Assembly: GCF_001039355.2 (NCBI RefSeq)
Contig: NW_019775635.1
Coordinates: 263,885-327,884, forward strand
DNA from: Lingula anatina
Taxonomy: Eukaryota > Brachiopoda > Lingulata > Lingulida > Lingulidae
Direction: 5' to 3'
DNA: 64,000 nucleotides
Every line of letters starts with the position of its first letter. Position 1 is the stretch's first letter. Below, piece after piece: positions 22,771-35,667 of the stretch. The notes under the pieces were generated by a model, which saw only the letters and a list, made by a program, of their open reading frames with translations, did not search any database and was not told the DNA's origin. The position numbers and the translations under genes were made by a program.

Positions 22771-24093
22771 TTTTCCATTGGGAACCAATTTAGACATATT
22801 ACATGTTCAAACAACTTGTGAACATGAAAAACAAATCCATTATGAATTTCTCCCCACGTGGAGCTGGAGCGAAAAATCATTATAAATTAAGTTGTGTTAG
22901 GGATGTTACACATGTTTAGGTTGTAAAAGTAACACTGTATGACATACACAGCTGTCAGAGGACTTTATTAATTCTGTGTTCCATGGATAGGTTCATTTTT
23001 TATCCACCTGAGGGATATGTTTTTCATCCAATATGTCCGTTATTAAGTTTCTGAGTGCATGGTGCACTATTCAGACAGGGTTAACCAACATTTGTTTCTT
23101 AGGGGTTTAGTTATATGAGAAAGGTTCCACCTGCTGTGTCTGTGAACAAGTTTTGAAGTATGGTGTATCAGTTTGAAGTACTGGATAACATCTAAATGAG
23201 GCAGTTGCTGAGTATTGTTTTACGGACATCTTGTTTTGATATTATAGCTTTGTTGACAGCCACAAAGTCCAATCATTCACCGACTGTTTGTGTCTTCAAT
23301 GTGAAGTCTTGCTGATGTTTGGAGTGTCATTTGAGGACGTCCAAAGAAATTATGTTTAATTAACTAGTTGATATTTAGATAACAGATAATGTGAAAATAA
23401 TATTTGAAAATGTTATTGTGGACAGAAACATGTCAGAAGTTGAGTATTAACACAGAATTGCTTCATAGAGTGGATGTCAAACTGTCTGATCATAAAAAGA
23501 AAAAACAAGATTGTTCATATTATTTTTCCCCAACTCAAATCAAATGGGGGGAATTTGAGGTTATGTGACATTGTTCAAAAAAGTGAAATATGTGCAAATG
23601 ATTGAATAACTAGTTATACATGAATGACGTCATAGGTAAATGAATAAATGAAAACCTGATTTAGTCTGATTTAGTCTATCCGGATATTTTCATATTTGTC
23701 AAGCACAGCAAATGAGGTACAAAGATAAAACATAATCTTCTTGCTATAGCAGTTGAGTGATAAAACAGCAGAAAGTAAATAGTTTATCATTCCTCTCCAT
23801 ACTTAAGCTCTTTCCCATAAAGATAAATGTGATGGCTTCTGATAAAATTTGAACTTTTTAAAGATTGGTCTCTACAGGCTCTGATAAACCTTTTCAACAT
23901 CCGCAAGATAGACTAAATACCTTTGAAACTGAGATTAGGAGAAACCATTACTCATTAAGGGAGTGTAAGGTTGTGAAAACACATTAACTATCATGTTATC
24001 AGAAAGTCCATTTTTATCCCAAGGGGTGTAAGTTTGGGAATACCCGGTACTCTTGAGGGAGTGCATTTCTTATACAATACGAGATGATCCAAA

Positions 24094-24094
24094 N
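24094..24094. other. Single-N contig join
   Basis: One N between the two copies of the 2-kb duplication. The right-hand copy begins at the position corresponding to 22083, just past the end of the TA-flanked element. Confidence 0.95.
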
Positions 24095-26104
24095 TCTGAT
24101 ATGAATCATTATAGCTGCTATTTATAACAAATAAATAATCTAAATTTTTTTTTTTACCTCTTTTGTCTTTTAAATAAGTGTAGAGAGAAAACTGTAGTAG
24201 AGTCATGACAGTTTTTTTTTCTTTCAGTATTATAATCGCACTTTTAGGTATAAAAATTTCTACTTTTATTGTAGGCCAACAGCTTATTAAATACTTGTAG
24301 ACCAAATTTGCAGTGCCACTTAATGCAGTTGCTTCCTTAATATTAGCAGCTCAAGCACAGCGGAATTTAGAGCTAAATACTTTTTTCTGATACTGCCGGA
24401 CACCCTGTTGATACCGGTAAATTGCTGCACTCTCCTTGACAAGAAATGGCATATATGTGAATCGTAATAGCAACATCTTATAAAATGCTTCTAGACCAGA
24501 TTTGCAGAGTGACTTAAAGCAGTCGTTTCCTTCATATTGGCAGCTCAAGTATATAGAACTAACTACATTTTTTTTGAAACAGTTGGACACCCTGTTGATA
24601 ATGATATGCTGACAAGAAATGGCAGAGAATGGAATGGGGAACATATGTCTACATATGGGGTGCAATTAGATGACTTAAAGGACAGAGAGGCTTTAACTTC
24701 CAACCTATCTGAACTTGATTGCACCCCTGCATGTTATTTTGTGAACCACCGAGACCCCAGCGTGAATTATGAAGGTTATTAGTTTTCCATTGGGAACCAA
24801 TTTAGACATATTACATGTTCAAACAACTTGTGAACATGAAAAACAAATCCATTATGAATTTCTCCCCACGTGGAGCTGGAGCGAAAAATCATTATAAATT
24901 AAGTTGTGTTAGGGATGTTACACATGTTTAGGTTGTAAAAGTAACACTGTTTGACATACACAGCTGTCAGAGGACTTTATTAATTCTGTGTTCCATGTAT
25001 TGGTTCATTTTTTATCCACCTGAGGGATATGTTTTTCATCCAATATGTCCGTTATTAAGTTTCTGAGTGCATGGTGCACTATTCAGTCAGGGTTAACCAA
25101 CATTTGTTTCTTGGGGGTTTAGTTATATGAGAAAGGTTTCACCTGCTGTGTCTGTGAACAAGTTTTGAAGTGTGGTGTATCAGTTTGAAGTACTGGATAA
25201 CATCTAAATGAGGCAGTTGCTGAGTATTGTTTTACGGACATCTTGTTTTGATATTATAGCTTCGTTGACAGCCACAAAGTCCAATCATTCACAGACTGTT
25301 GTGTCTCCAATGTGAAGTCTTGCTGATGTTTTGAGTGTCATTTGAGGACGTCCAAAGAAATTACGTTTAATTAACTAGTTGATATTTAGGTAACAGATAA
25401 TGTGAAAATAATATTTGAAAATGTAATTGTGGACAGAAACATGTCAGAAGTTGAGTATTAACACAGAATTGCTTCATAGAGTGGATGTCAAACTGTCTGA
25501 TCATAAAAAGAAAAAACAAGATTGTTCATATACGTATTATTTTTCCCTAACTCAAATCAAACGGGGGAATTTGAGGTTATGTGACATTGTTCAAAAAAGT
25601 GAAATATGTGCAAATGATTGAATAACTAGTTATGCATGAATGACGTCATAGGTAAATAAATAAATGAAAACCTGATTTAGTCTGATTTAGTCTATCCGGA
25701 TATTTTCATATTTGTCAAGCACAGCAAATGAGGTACAAAGATAAAACATAATCTTCTTGCTATAGCAGTTGAGTGATAAAACAGCAGAAAGTAAATAGTT
25801 TATCATTCCTCTCCATACTTAAGCTCTTTCCCATAAAGATAAATGTGATGGCTTCTGATAAAATTTGAACTTTTTAAAGATTGGTCTCTACAGGCTCTGA
25901 TAAATCCTTTCAACATCCGCAAGATAGACTAAATACCTTTGAAACTGAGATTAGGAGAAACCATTACTCATTAAGGGAGTGTAAGGTTGTGAAAACACAT
26001 TAACTATCATGTTATCAGAAAGTCCATTTTTATCCCAAGGGGTGTAAGTTTGGGAATACCCGGTACTCTTGAGGGAGTGCATTTCTTATACAATAGGAGA
26101 TGAT
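24095..26104. repeat. Copy B of a 2.0-kb direct duplication
   Basis: Second copy of 22082-24093. It runs on into new sequence at about 26105, whereas copy A stops at the N. It contains the second terminal-exon candidate. Confidence 0.94.
24583..24782 (+). CDS. Putative terminal coding exon, 65 residues plus stop (copy B)
   Basis: This is an apparently exact repeat of the exon at 22571, lying in the second copy of a 2-kb direct duplication across a single N. Here the pre-acceptor sequence is T(8)GAAACAG, which lacks the in-frame stop seen in copy A, so an open frame can be traced upstream. That upstream part is not conserved as coding between the copies and is best treated as intron. The protein is unrecognised. 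This is likely the same locus as copy A, represented twice. Confidence 0.43.
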
Positions 26105-26956
26105 AAAAATGATCGAGAATCTCAGAAGTCGTAAGTTTTGAAAATGAGACATTACGACTGTAGACAAGACTTGACTGTCTTGTTTTTTAAGACAGAGGGG
26201 GAAAAAAAAGGTGTTATGAAACTGTGATATAAACCTCATCTTAAGACACAAATATTTGTGAATTGATATAATGACTCGAGTCCTTTCTGACGCAAATGGT
26301 GAATTATTTATTTGTATTACGTGAGGCTTCAGCAGTCAGTGCAGCACCGGGTATTGATTTTAATTGTGTAAAGCTCAATGGATGTGGTGTATGGTGGAAT
26401 TAATTTGAAATTTAGAGCCACTTGACAACTTAATTAGTTGTTTACTGAATTCTCCATTAGTTTTTTCTTCAGTGCACAAAAAAAAAAAAAAAAAAAAAAA
26501 AAAATGTCTCTCAAATTTAAGCAATAAATAAATATATATAAATACATAGGCAGATTGTGATTATGAGCTCATCAGTTTCAACCTGAATTTAGAATGAGAC
26601 TTTCTGTATAGAACATGATCTTTGCAGTGCCAGAGAGTCTTCTTGTCAATTTCCATAAAGTTGCTCAAATTCCAACAAAACTACCAGGAGTGCTGTTGAG
26701 ATATTTCAGAGATGAATTACGAGATATTTCAGAGATGAATAGATTCAGTTGTATTATGTTATAAAAATTAAGTCGAAATTTCTTCTTCAATAAGCAGCTA
26801 ATGATGATTTTTTTTTTACCAGCAGTATTTTGATGTCTGACTATTTAATTGTTGAAATATTTATTTTCGTGAATATTTTGAGCAAGAATGAAAAGTCTGG
26901 GATACAGGAGACCCGCCTGAAATGTCATGTTCTGTGCAACACTAATTCTTAAATTA

Positions 26957-27014
26957 TATCTGTCTATCTTCCTATCTATCTGTCTATCTATCTACCTGTC
27001 TGTCTGTCTGTTTG
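26957..27014. repeat. (TCTA)n/(TCTG)n microsatellite
   Basis: Interrupted tetranucleotide repeat mixing CTAT and CTGT units. Confidence 0.93.
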
Positions 27015-27314
27015 TCCCTCTTCCCTCCATCTGTCCATTCATGACATTCAGTTTCGAAGCAACCAAACCATACAATTCTGGAGAAATCTGAGATCTGCTG
27101 AAAGAGCCTTATGGTTTTTACATTTCATTGATTTGAAGCATTCAAGTGTCTGAATTAAAAAAAAAGATGGGAAGACTTAAACTTTCCATTTGATAGCAAT
27201 CTACTAAGGGTCTATTTTGATCTCCGGATACGGATTTCCTAAGCTTTGGTCATTAATATGGATTCTGACTTCTGTGGGATGCTGAATGAAGAAAAGCTCG
27301 TCTTCTGGTGATTT

Positions 27315-27397
27315 CACCTGAGAGTGATCTCATTTTTAGTTTCATCTCTGGAAATCACTTGAGAGTGATCTCATTTTTAGTTTCGTCTCTGGAAATC
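27315..27397. repeat. 41-bp tandem pair
   Basis: Two consecutive units of 41 bp sharing GAGAGTGATCTCATTTTTAG then TTTC(A/G)TCTCTGGAAATCACTT, nearly identical. Confidence 0.92.
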
Positions 27398-30300
27398 ACT
27401 TGGAAATAATAAGAAAATAAATAAGTAAAAAGATGAGAAAAATACTGATCATGGATGGATTTGGAGCTTGTTATATTCTTCTTGCTTTAACTATTTTTCC
27501 TGGCTGCTGGTACTGTACTGAAAACAAAAAGAAAAAAATACTTTATTTTCATTCATATTTTCGATAACCAGCACAACCAAACTTGTAAATTAGACTCTAT
27601 GTGATGTTCAATGAGCAGTTTCAAGTAATGAGTTTTTAGTTCTCTGATGAAGAGAATTAAAGAGTGAGGAAAAACTGCTAGTGATGAGTTGCTGGGACCA
27701 GTTCAGTACTGTCTGGTTATATAAGTGGGTGCACCATAAAGCATAGAGCAAAAAAGATGAGAAGATTCTTATTTTTCCCTTTATCATGATGTCTTCTTTT
27801 TTTACAGTGATGAGTGTGTCATGGAACACTGATGTAAGAGCGAGATTTATCTGATCGCTTCATCTGGTTCAACAGTTTCTGCATCCTCTGTCTTGTAGTT
27901 GTTGTATCACTTGTCCTGCCAAGCCGTAGCAATTTTCATCCGTGTGGAATAACAACACAGTTTCATCACTGGAAATTGTCCTAGATAGTCTGTCATACAG
28001 AGCCCCCCCCCCACCCCACCCCCCTTCCCTGCAGAGCAATACTGTGCAGATAGTTTCATTTGCATGTGAATTAAATGTAGGTATCATTTAGTTATTCATT
28101 CAGTTAAGCTTTGATTGACTCGAGACTCAAGAGAGATAGAAAAAGAGAGAGAGAGAGAGAGAGATCATAACCCAAGGCGTGTTTGCACCTTTTAATGGAC
28201 TCTCTCCTTCTCTTCTATCTCATTTCTCACAGGATAAATCTCCATGAAATCAATGAAATAGAGAACAGGGAAATCAGAATATTTCTTGGATTTTAGCAGC
28301 TGTGTTCTGAAAGTGGTTCTAATAATACTGTTTCGCTATAGCACTTGTTTGATGGGTCCAATCCCTTGTGTGTTATTTATAATAAGAACATTTATTTCTC
28401 TGTACATAATGGGAATAAAGACACGGAGAAACGCAACATTTCTATCAGACCATTTCCTGGACAAAACATTGGAACGACACTTCTATCCTGGTATAGAAGA
28501 TTTATTGAATAATAGAAAGTGTGAACACCCCATAATTTTCATAAGGGTAATGATTATTAACCTATAAGTCGAGATTTATTGAGTGAATATAACTGCGATT
28601 TTTCTGTGTTGGTTAAAAGGCCAGACTCCCAGACTAGTGAATACATTTTGGCTATCGTATATTCCAGGATACAGTTCCAAGGAGAAGTCCTTGGAGGAGG
28701 GTTGAATTGATGAGTTCAGTGCTGGGAAATTACCCAGATTATTTGTGAGATAACCATTGAATTATTTTGAGCTATTAGATTGCCTGGACAGCTGAGCACA
28801 AGACGAAATTGAGATAGTGTTAATGTACATTACGGTGCTCTGTGTTGAGAAGATGGTAATTTGGTGGTATTAGCAAGTTACGAGGAAGAATGTAAAAATA
28901 TTTGTCTGTCACGTAATTACAGGTAATCCAGGTAGTTGTTTACTACACCTGACGAGGATTGATCATTCGTTAGCCCAATTAACAGTACGATCTGGAGTAA
29001 ATCTGCCATTTATGAGATGTTGGAGGAAATCACGAATTTTTGAATCATTTATTCGGTGCGTAGGAAGCTTATTTCTTCAAAACATTACAGGGAGACATAT
29101 TAGTAAGGATTTATTCACGTCATGGTTTCCTTTAGGAAGAAATGGGCATCGAGGAATAATTTGTTTATCACCTGGAATCAGGGACAACAGCTCCAAGTGT
29201 TAACAGTTCACAGTTTTAGCATCTAGAAAAAAGATCTAGTAGCGCTTTGTGTCTTGTGAAGACTTGTCATCCTATTGTGTTGCCTTAAATGAGTAATCTG
29301 TGTCAGGAACCGACTTTGACATTTTCGACAAAGGAAAAAAAAAATGCTGTTATTGTTGAATTAACAATAACTGTCAAGTTATAATCTGTCTGTCTGTAAC
29401 TAATTGTATATCAGGAGATATCATTACCTGACTACCTAAATACTTGAAAATAGATTATATTTCTTATTGATAGAAGCAGTTGATGCATTATAATGAGATT
29501 TTGCTTGGCTTTTTTTTCTGTTGTAAAGAATTGTCATAAATTCAAGAAGTAAAACGGGAAATTTTTTCAGTCATCAGATAGAGGGGACTGTATATATTTT
29601 AATGTAGGGAAAGACAACACTGTCAAGGGGACATTGTTGTTATTACCTACTAAATAAGGAATTACACAACAATATGCGGCAATTTAGGTGAGTCAACAGG
29701 AAGCGGAGTTGGCAGCTTTAGGGTGCATGGAAAGTCATTATTCTTACAGCAGCACCATTTTGTTTATTATCGACTTTGAACATTACTTGTAACAGTGGGA
29801 TGATATACTTCTCTTGAGCTGCTCCTAAATATTCTAAGATTTGAACCTAAAAACACTGCATTTATTAGTTTGGTTAAATTGTTGTAAAAGTCATTCAAGG
29901 GATAATTAACAAAAGCAAGCAGTGACACAGACTGCACAGTACAAAGAAAAAAATATATAAGTATTGCACAGATATTAACTATCAAACATGAAAACTCATA
30001 GTGCATGGATAAGTGTTAAAAAATCAAAATTAATGGCCAAATTAATTGTTACTCAAACTAAGAAAGTTAAGTTTGTGGAGTAAATTATTCTGTGATCCAG
30101 CTGACAAGCACCTGTTGACTGTCTATTACATATGATACAGCAGAAACCACAGTAGACATAATTATAAAAGTATCACCCTTGTATCCATGCATGCACACAC
30201 ATACATTGTATAGACTCCAAGACACAACAGGGCCAGACAAGAACTTGTTCATGCATGTTACTGATGGACATTTACGCAAGTATTGATGCTTATTCCCTGG

Positions 30301-32603
30301 AGTTTTGATTCTGAATGACCTAAAGGAAGACGTCAGCCAACAAAGCTGGGTCTACCACAATAATGTGGATACGTCATATTTGATCAGTTCAGTGGAGTTC
30401 TACTTCATAAACATCCTCTGTGAGATAAATAATTATAAATAAGACTTGCTGTATGCTGTAAGGGCATCTGTTGACATAACAGAATGGATTTTGTGATTTT
30501 CACATTATTTGGGACGGAGACATTCGTGTACACTTTTGTTGTATAATTACAGTTCATGGGTGGAAGTTCACATTACCTTATTTACAATTGTTGTACAATA
30601 GTCTGATTGGTCCGTGGTTAGAAGTTGGAATTACCTTTCATACATCATTAGTGAATTGAATAGCCGATGGCAGATAGTATTTCCTGGAAATAACCTAGTA
30701 GCTCGGAGCAATGGGTGGAAATATTCTGCAAGGATTCACCAAATCTGTACACTTGGAGAGATCTTTACGACAAGCCATGCATATATCTGGTTTGGTTTGT
30801 TTGACATATACTTTGTGGACATTGGATTTTCCTACGTCATTTCACATGATTTGATCGGTGATTTTAACTAGCCTGTTACAATTCCACTGAGGAATTTGGA
30901 CCAATTTGACTGGATTTTAACCTGCGTTTTATCTGTGATGACATTCATGACCTGACCAGCCCCAGGGACTAGGTTACATTTCTGCGTTGTTTTTAAATAC
31001 TGTTTTTCATTTGTGGCAGATTACACTCAAATCAGCAACTTTTGAGTGGATATGGCTGATATGCCTTAATTACCTTGTCTATTTCTGTGAAGCAGCAGTG
31101 TCCGTTAACAGTGTACAAACACAACTCGTTACCATTAGTACAATATAAAGAGAACAAACAACTCGCTACTTAACCGCTGTGCAAACATTCCTTGTATCTT
31201 GATTAATGACTGCGCTCTCTCGCCGAATCAATTGGATTAGCATCACAAAAAGACAAGTTGGCAGTGAAGTTAGTTAGACCACAGCAAGTAAAGGTGTTAT
31301 GTATGCGTATACAGGAAGACATACTATTAATAACCCAGGAGTTGGCAATTCCCACAGGTATATTTAGTATTTGTACATTTATTGTTGCACCTTGTGGCAG
31401 TGTTTAAACTGAGCCGGTGAAAGTGAAAGGAGACTGCTTGAGGGAGTGCGCTGACCTGCCTAATGACCTGTGTCTTATCTGGACTCAGACGCGGTAGCTG
31501 ATAACTTGTTGGTGGACAGATATCAATACTTTTAATATCACCCTGGAGCTGTGATGCCAGCCAGTAGCTGGGAGCTTTGCTTGGATGGATCTCGCTGAAT
31601 TTCCTCTGCATAGGAAATGAGCCAGATAAGGTGATTAAAAAAAATTCCCAGAACTGCTAATGAAGTTGATTTTTGTGGCTAATCTTCGTTAGTCTACCTG
31701 ATAGCAGTCAATTTATCAGAGGTCCCAGAATTCTTACACCCAGTGTAGGAGCCATTGCATCAGTTGTTTTTTATGCGAGGAATAGGGTCGCTCTTAAAGA
31801 AGGCATCTGATGGAACACTTTCATATTGACTGAGTGGATCTGGCTACACCTGCACTGAGAGACGGCTGCTGATCATTTATTAAGGCATATCAGTATTAAA
31901 TCTGACTTTGTTACCAATGTAACAACAGATTTGCTCCTTGATTTAAGTACAGAGATTTTCAAAAAGTTAACCACAACATCCAGAACAATTTGATTGATTT
32001 TTTACGTCTTTTGCGCCACCTCTTGCTCTGACCAGTGGTATTTCCTGATGCATTTATTCCTGTACATGTACTTTTCCTATATTTATACTTCCGTGACTGC
32101 ATGCCCTGAATCAGTTGGAGCTTAGATTCAGACGCACGGAAATTATTGTTGATTTTCTGGCTAGACGTCGCCTGTTGGTATAACTACAGGTAGATATTGA
32201 CAGGATAAAGAACACACAGTGCGACAGTACGTTACTTTTGAACCCTCTGGCATGTGACACAGATTATAAGACAGTTCAAGCAGGTGAAGGAAGATAGGAG
32301 GGTGGACTCTTGTTTAGGTCAAGAAGATTGTACTGAAGGATTTTTGCCGAAACTGCGCCTTTTGCAGACAGTGATGCTAGCAGCGTAAGACAGTATTCCT
32401 GGACTTCTTATTGTAAGTTGGTGTAGAGCTGAGTAACTGAAAAAACTGTTATTTTATCTGGCATAAATCTGTTTGAAAATACCTGTGATTCCCCCATCAG
32501 GAGACTATAGTGGCTTTAACATATTATAGCTCTTATGGTATATCATGGCATGACTAGACATTGACTTAATATACATATAATATAATATAACACCTGCAGG
32601 GAA

Positions 32604-32611
32604 TTACGTCA
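32604..32611 (+). promoter_or_regulatory. CRE-like site upstream of the 143-codon exon
   Basis: TTACGTCA, one base from the palindromic cAMP-response element, about 300 bp before the ATG at 32909. An 8-bp match is weak on its own. Confidence 0.2.
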
Positions 32612-32908
32612 CGCCACATTTAGAATAAGAGGAAAGACTTTTCCTTCTTTCATGTGTAGAGCTGCCAGATAAGAGGGGGTATTGCACCTGACGCATAGTT
32701 AAAAAAGCTGGAGGCAAAATACACTGCAACTTAACAGGTTACTGACATTTGGAGTGCCATATTGAAAAGACGAGGAATTAACTTGCCTATATATTCAGCA
32801 GGTAGTTTTTGAAGGTGGCAAGGCATTACATAACTATTGAATTATTTTTTGAATTGTCATAAAAATAAGGAATTTAAAAACAGGATTTACTTTGTACGTC
32901 TGACTACC

Positions 32909-33337
32909 ATGCCAGTTAGAGAGCCGTGGGTAACGGAGGAGTCAGCTTTGCCTAAAAGTGACCCAAATCGAGCAGCTAGACCTGTGGATTTACTGCCTAA
33001 TTCGAGTCCTAATCTGAGGAAAAAATTACAACCACAATCCCCGAGAATGTCAAGTCCAAGTTTGCGTAGGAAGGTAGGTCCAGCGCCACCAGGTTTCGAC
33101 CCTAATACGGCGTCTGCAGGAAGTCAGGTGACACAGACCAAAGTGGTGCCGTTTCATAACGACGATGACAGAAACTTGTTGCAGAAGACTCTGCAGCAAC
33201 TGGCTATTAAACAGGGCAGCAACAGTCCGGTCAACCAGAGACGTTCACAGAAGATGAATATGAGTCCTTGCAGCAGCCCGCGCACCCCACGATCAAGACC
33301 TAGGAGTCCATTTCTGGAGACGCTGAGTGAAGAATCG
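32909..33337 (+). CDS. Putative alternative first coding exon, 143 codons, Ser/Pro/Arg-rich
   Basis: This is the strongest coding segment in the window. ATG at 32909 (CTACCATGC) opens 143 codons ending GAA TCG|GTAGGG, phase 0. The protein looks disordered and regulatory, with eight Ser/Thr-Pro sites (residues 33, 44, 49, 106, 119, 123, 126, 133) set among basic clusters (LRKKL 36-40, SLRRKV 51-56, PRTPRSRPR 124-132). Near the start is REPWVTEE (4-11). A Gln/Leu-rich segment at 88-102 (RNLLQKTLQQLAIKQ) may be helical, and the exon ends LETLSEES. PDE4 long forms as I remember them have a PWLNED-like segment followed by repeated SP-R motifs. AMPK gamma-2 also has an SP/R-rich N-terminus. Either is only a hint. 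The frame stays open to 33511 past the donor, but that sequence becomes AT-rich and hydrophobic like intron. A further start at 32837 would need a non-ATG codon. Confidence 0.75.
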
Positions 33338-35618
33338 GTAGGGTTATCAGTTTTTATCATTTATTTTTATCAGTATTGTTATTACAAGAATCATATGTGT
33401 CTAAAATCATTGACTTTCATCTTTGGTTTTTTAGCCTTCCAAATTTCTTTAAATGCTAGCTCTTACAGTACATACATGTATATAAATTATCCTATATTTC
33501 TACATGTATGATATTCATCTATATATATGTTTTCCCATATTCTATGAAGCACACATATTTCATATCTCTCTTCACCATAAGGGTTTGCACCTGTCAGAAT
33601 GTGGATAGAGCGGAGATATGGATTTTTTTTTTTTTTTTTGCTTTTATGTTTCTTGCCCAGTCTGCTGGCACCAGTCACCAGTTATGCTATAACTCATAGT
33701 GCGATGAAGGACAGGAGTTCGTAAAAATTTTATATTATTTTACTTCGGATGTCTACTTTTGACATTGTCTACCATTACAGCAATACATTATTTGTATCAA
33801 GCGGCAGACAAAATGCTTGATTTTGTGCTAAAAGTTATTTGTCATTTGAGTGAAATATATTGAAATGCAAACACAAGTAAGGTGTTGAGTTCTACCCAGG
33901 CCTTGTTTTCTATCAACCCAGGAGGAACTTGGGCTTCTAGATTTTGACACTGTTTCAGTTATAAGGAACCATTGAGCTGAGGATATAGATCTGTCGGTAT
34001 ATTGTTTTTCTTGCAAAATAGAAATATCTGCAATGCAAACATATTTTATGGGAAATCTAAAATAAAGATTGGAGACAGGTGGGCTCTGAAACTTCATACA
34101 TCTTGGCTTTATATAACAGTTTCAGGTGTGCAATCCACAGGTATTGAATTAGAGGGTCAGGGCTTTATCTAATGGCAGCCGAGGCTGAACTCTAGTGCCC
34201 CCATTTATCAAACACCAGTGCTCTTTTACTTATAATTAACCTTTGGGCATATTCTAGACCCAATATGTGAAAAATGCTTACATGTCTATTAGTACCCTGT
34301 AGTTGCCAGTGATATTTTGTTAAAAGAAAGGTGTAGAGAAACAGCAATTATATTTGGCTGGTATTCTAAATCCCATGATAATTTTATACATAAAGAATGC
34401 TGGAGGTAGAATAGTGTATTTTTGAAAAATTGTGTAGAAAATGTGCTATAAATTTGGGCATTTTGTCAGGTCTGTTTATCTTTGTTTTATGTATTTCACA
34501 TTGATTAACAGTATTACATATTTTCATTTTTCTGTGCATAAGAAACCATGTAGTAGATTGCCTGCCATAGCCCACAGTCACTCATTTCAATGGAAGCGAA
34601 TGATCACTTTTAATATTTATTTATATTTTAAATTCTGTTAACACCCCCATGCAGTAAACACCTGTAGAACGGCTCAGGTGGGGATGGCAGAGGATGACCT
34701 TTAATATGGTGGCCAAAATAACCCCACCATCTATACAAGGTGCTTTTGTCCTCCAAACTGATTGCAAAATATGATATTTATTCAGGCTATCAGTCCTTAA
34801 ACAGTGGCAATGATTACTTCAAAACAAAAAGCAGGGTGCAGCATTTAGAAAGGGCTGGTGCACTCTGAGAGGTGAACTTTGAAAGGAAAAACATCTGCTG
34901 GCTTCTTGTGTCTTATTTTAGAATATTTCAAGATCGGGTGATGGAGTCACATGATTGATCAGGTGATGGAGTCACATGATAAAGAAGGGAAAACAAGTAT
35001 ACACAGGGGGATGTGACATGATTTCTCTTAATTTATTCCAAAAGGGGTCTATAGTATGCTTTCAAAATAAATGCAGTAAACTGAAAATTAGATATTTTAA
35101 GATAGATACTAAATGAATATGCATGTAAATAATCAGTTAGATAAGGATTCCATTTCTTGCAGAGGGTGCCAAGAAATTTATCCCAAAACAAAATATCTAG
35201 ACTTAAAATGTTGGTCTCAAAGTTGAGATCAACTTTTGGTTCTTTAGTGAAAGAGGCCATGGGTGCACAGGTCTGCTGGAAAGAAGACCTCGGCTCATCA
35301 AAGGCCCTCTCACATCTGCCTAACCTGTAATTTATTGGCAATCAATTCTCCTTACACACGCAAGTGGCATTGTGACGAAGGATCGTGGCATTGATCTCTT
35401 TGAATACAGGGCTGGATTATTCCGCTTCATTTGGCAGACCAGTCAAGATGTCATCAGGGAGGAGTACTATTTATAATGGATCTACCTGCAATGTTATCAA
35501 GATGTTAGCAATGTGTTTTCTTTATAAAGATGTTATGCATTCATGTGTAATTGAAATACTGACTAAGACACCTGTACTCATGCCAGTGTAGCTTGCATGC
35601 TTGCTTATGCACATATGC

Positions 35619-35623
35619 AAAAA

Positions 35624-35666
<43 letters not shown>

Positions 35667-35667
35667 A
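35619..35667. repeat. (AAAT)n microsatellite
   Basis: About 12 uninterrupted AAAT units. Confidence 0.97.

Larger units (their letters stand above)
22082..24093. repeat. Copy A of a 2.0-kb direct duplication
   Basis: It matches 24095-26104 with scattered substitutions. It contains the terminal-exon candidate (22571-22770). The remainder looks non-coding. Confidence 0.94.
26105..32908. other. Intron-like and possible promoter DNA, no gene seen
   Basis: No supportable coding segment upstream of the 143-codon exon. It includes poly-A (26478-26504), TCTA/TCTG repeats (26957-27014), a 41-bp tandem pair (27315-27397), a C-rich tract (28003-28029) and a GA repeat (28144-28164). The last 1.5 kb is somewhat richer in G+C and may hold the promoter and 5'UTR of the 32909 exon. 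Confidence 0.55.

Noticed and set aside
31327-31611. 94-codon minus-strand frame with a fairly protein-like composition
   Set aside because: It lies in the G+C-richer region before the 143-codon exon; no recognisable motif, and long enough by chance in such sequence.
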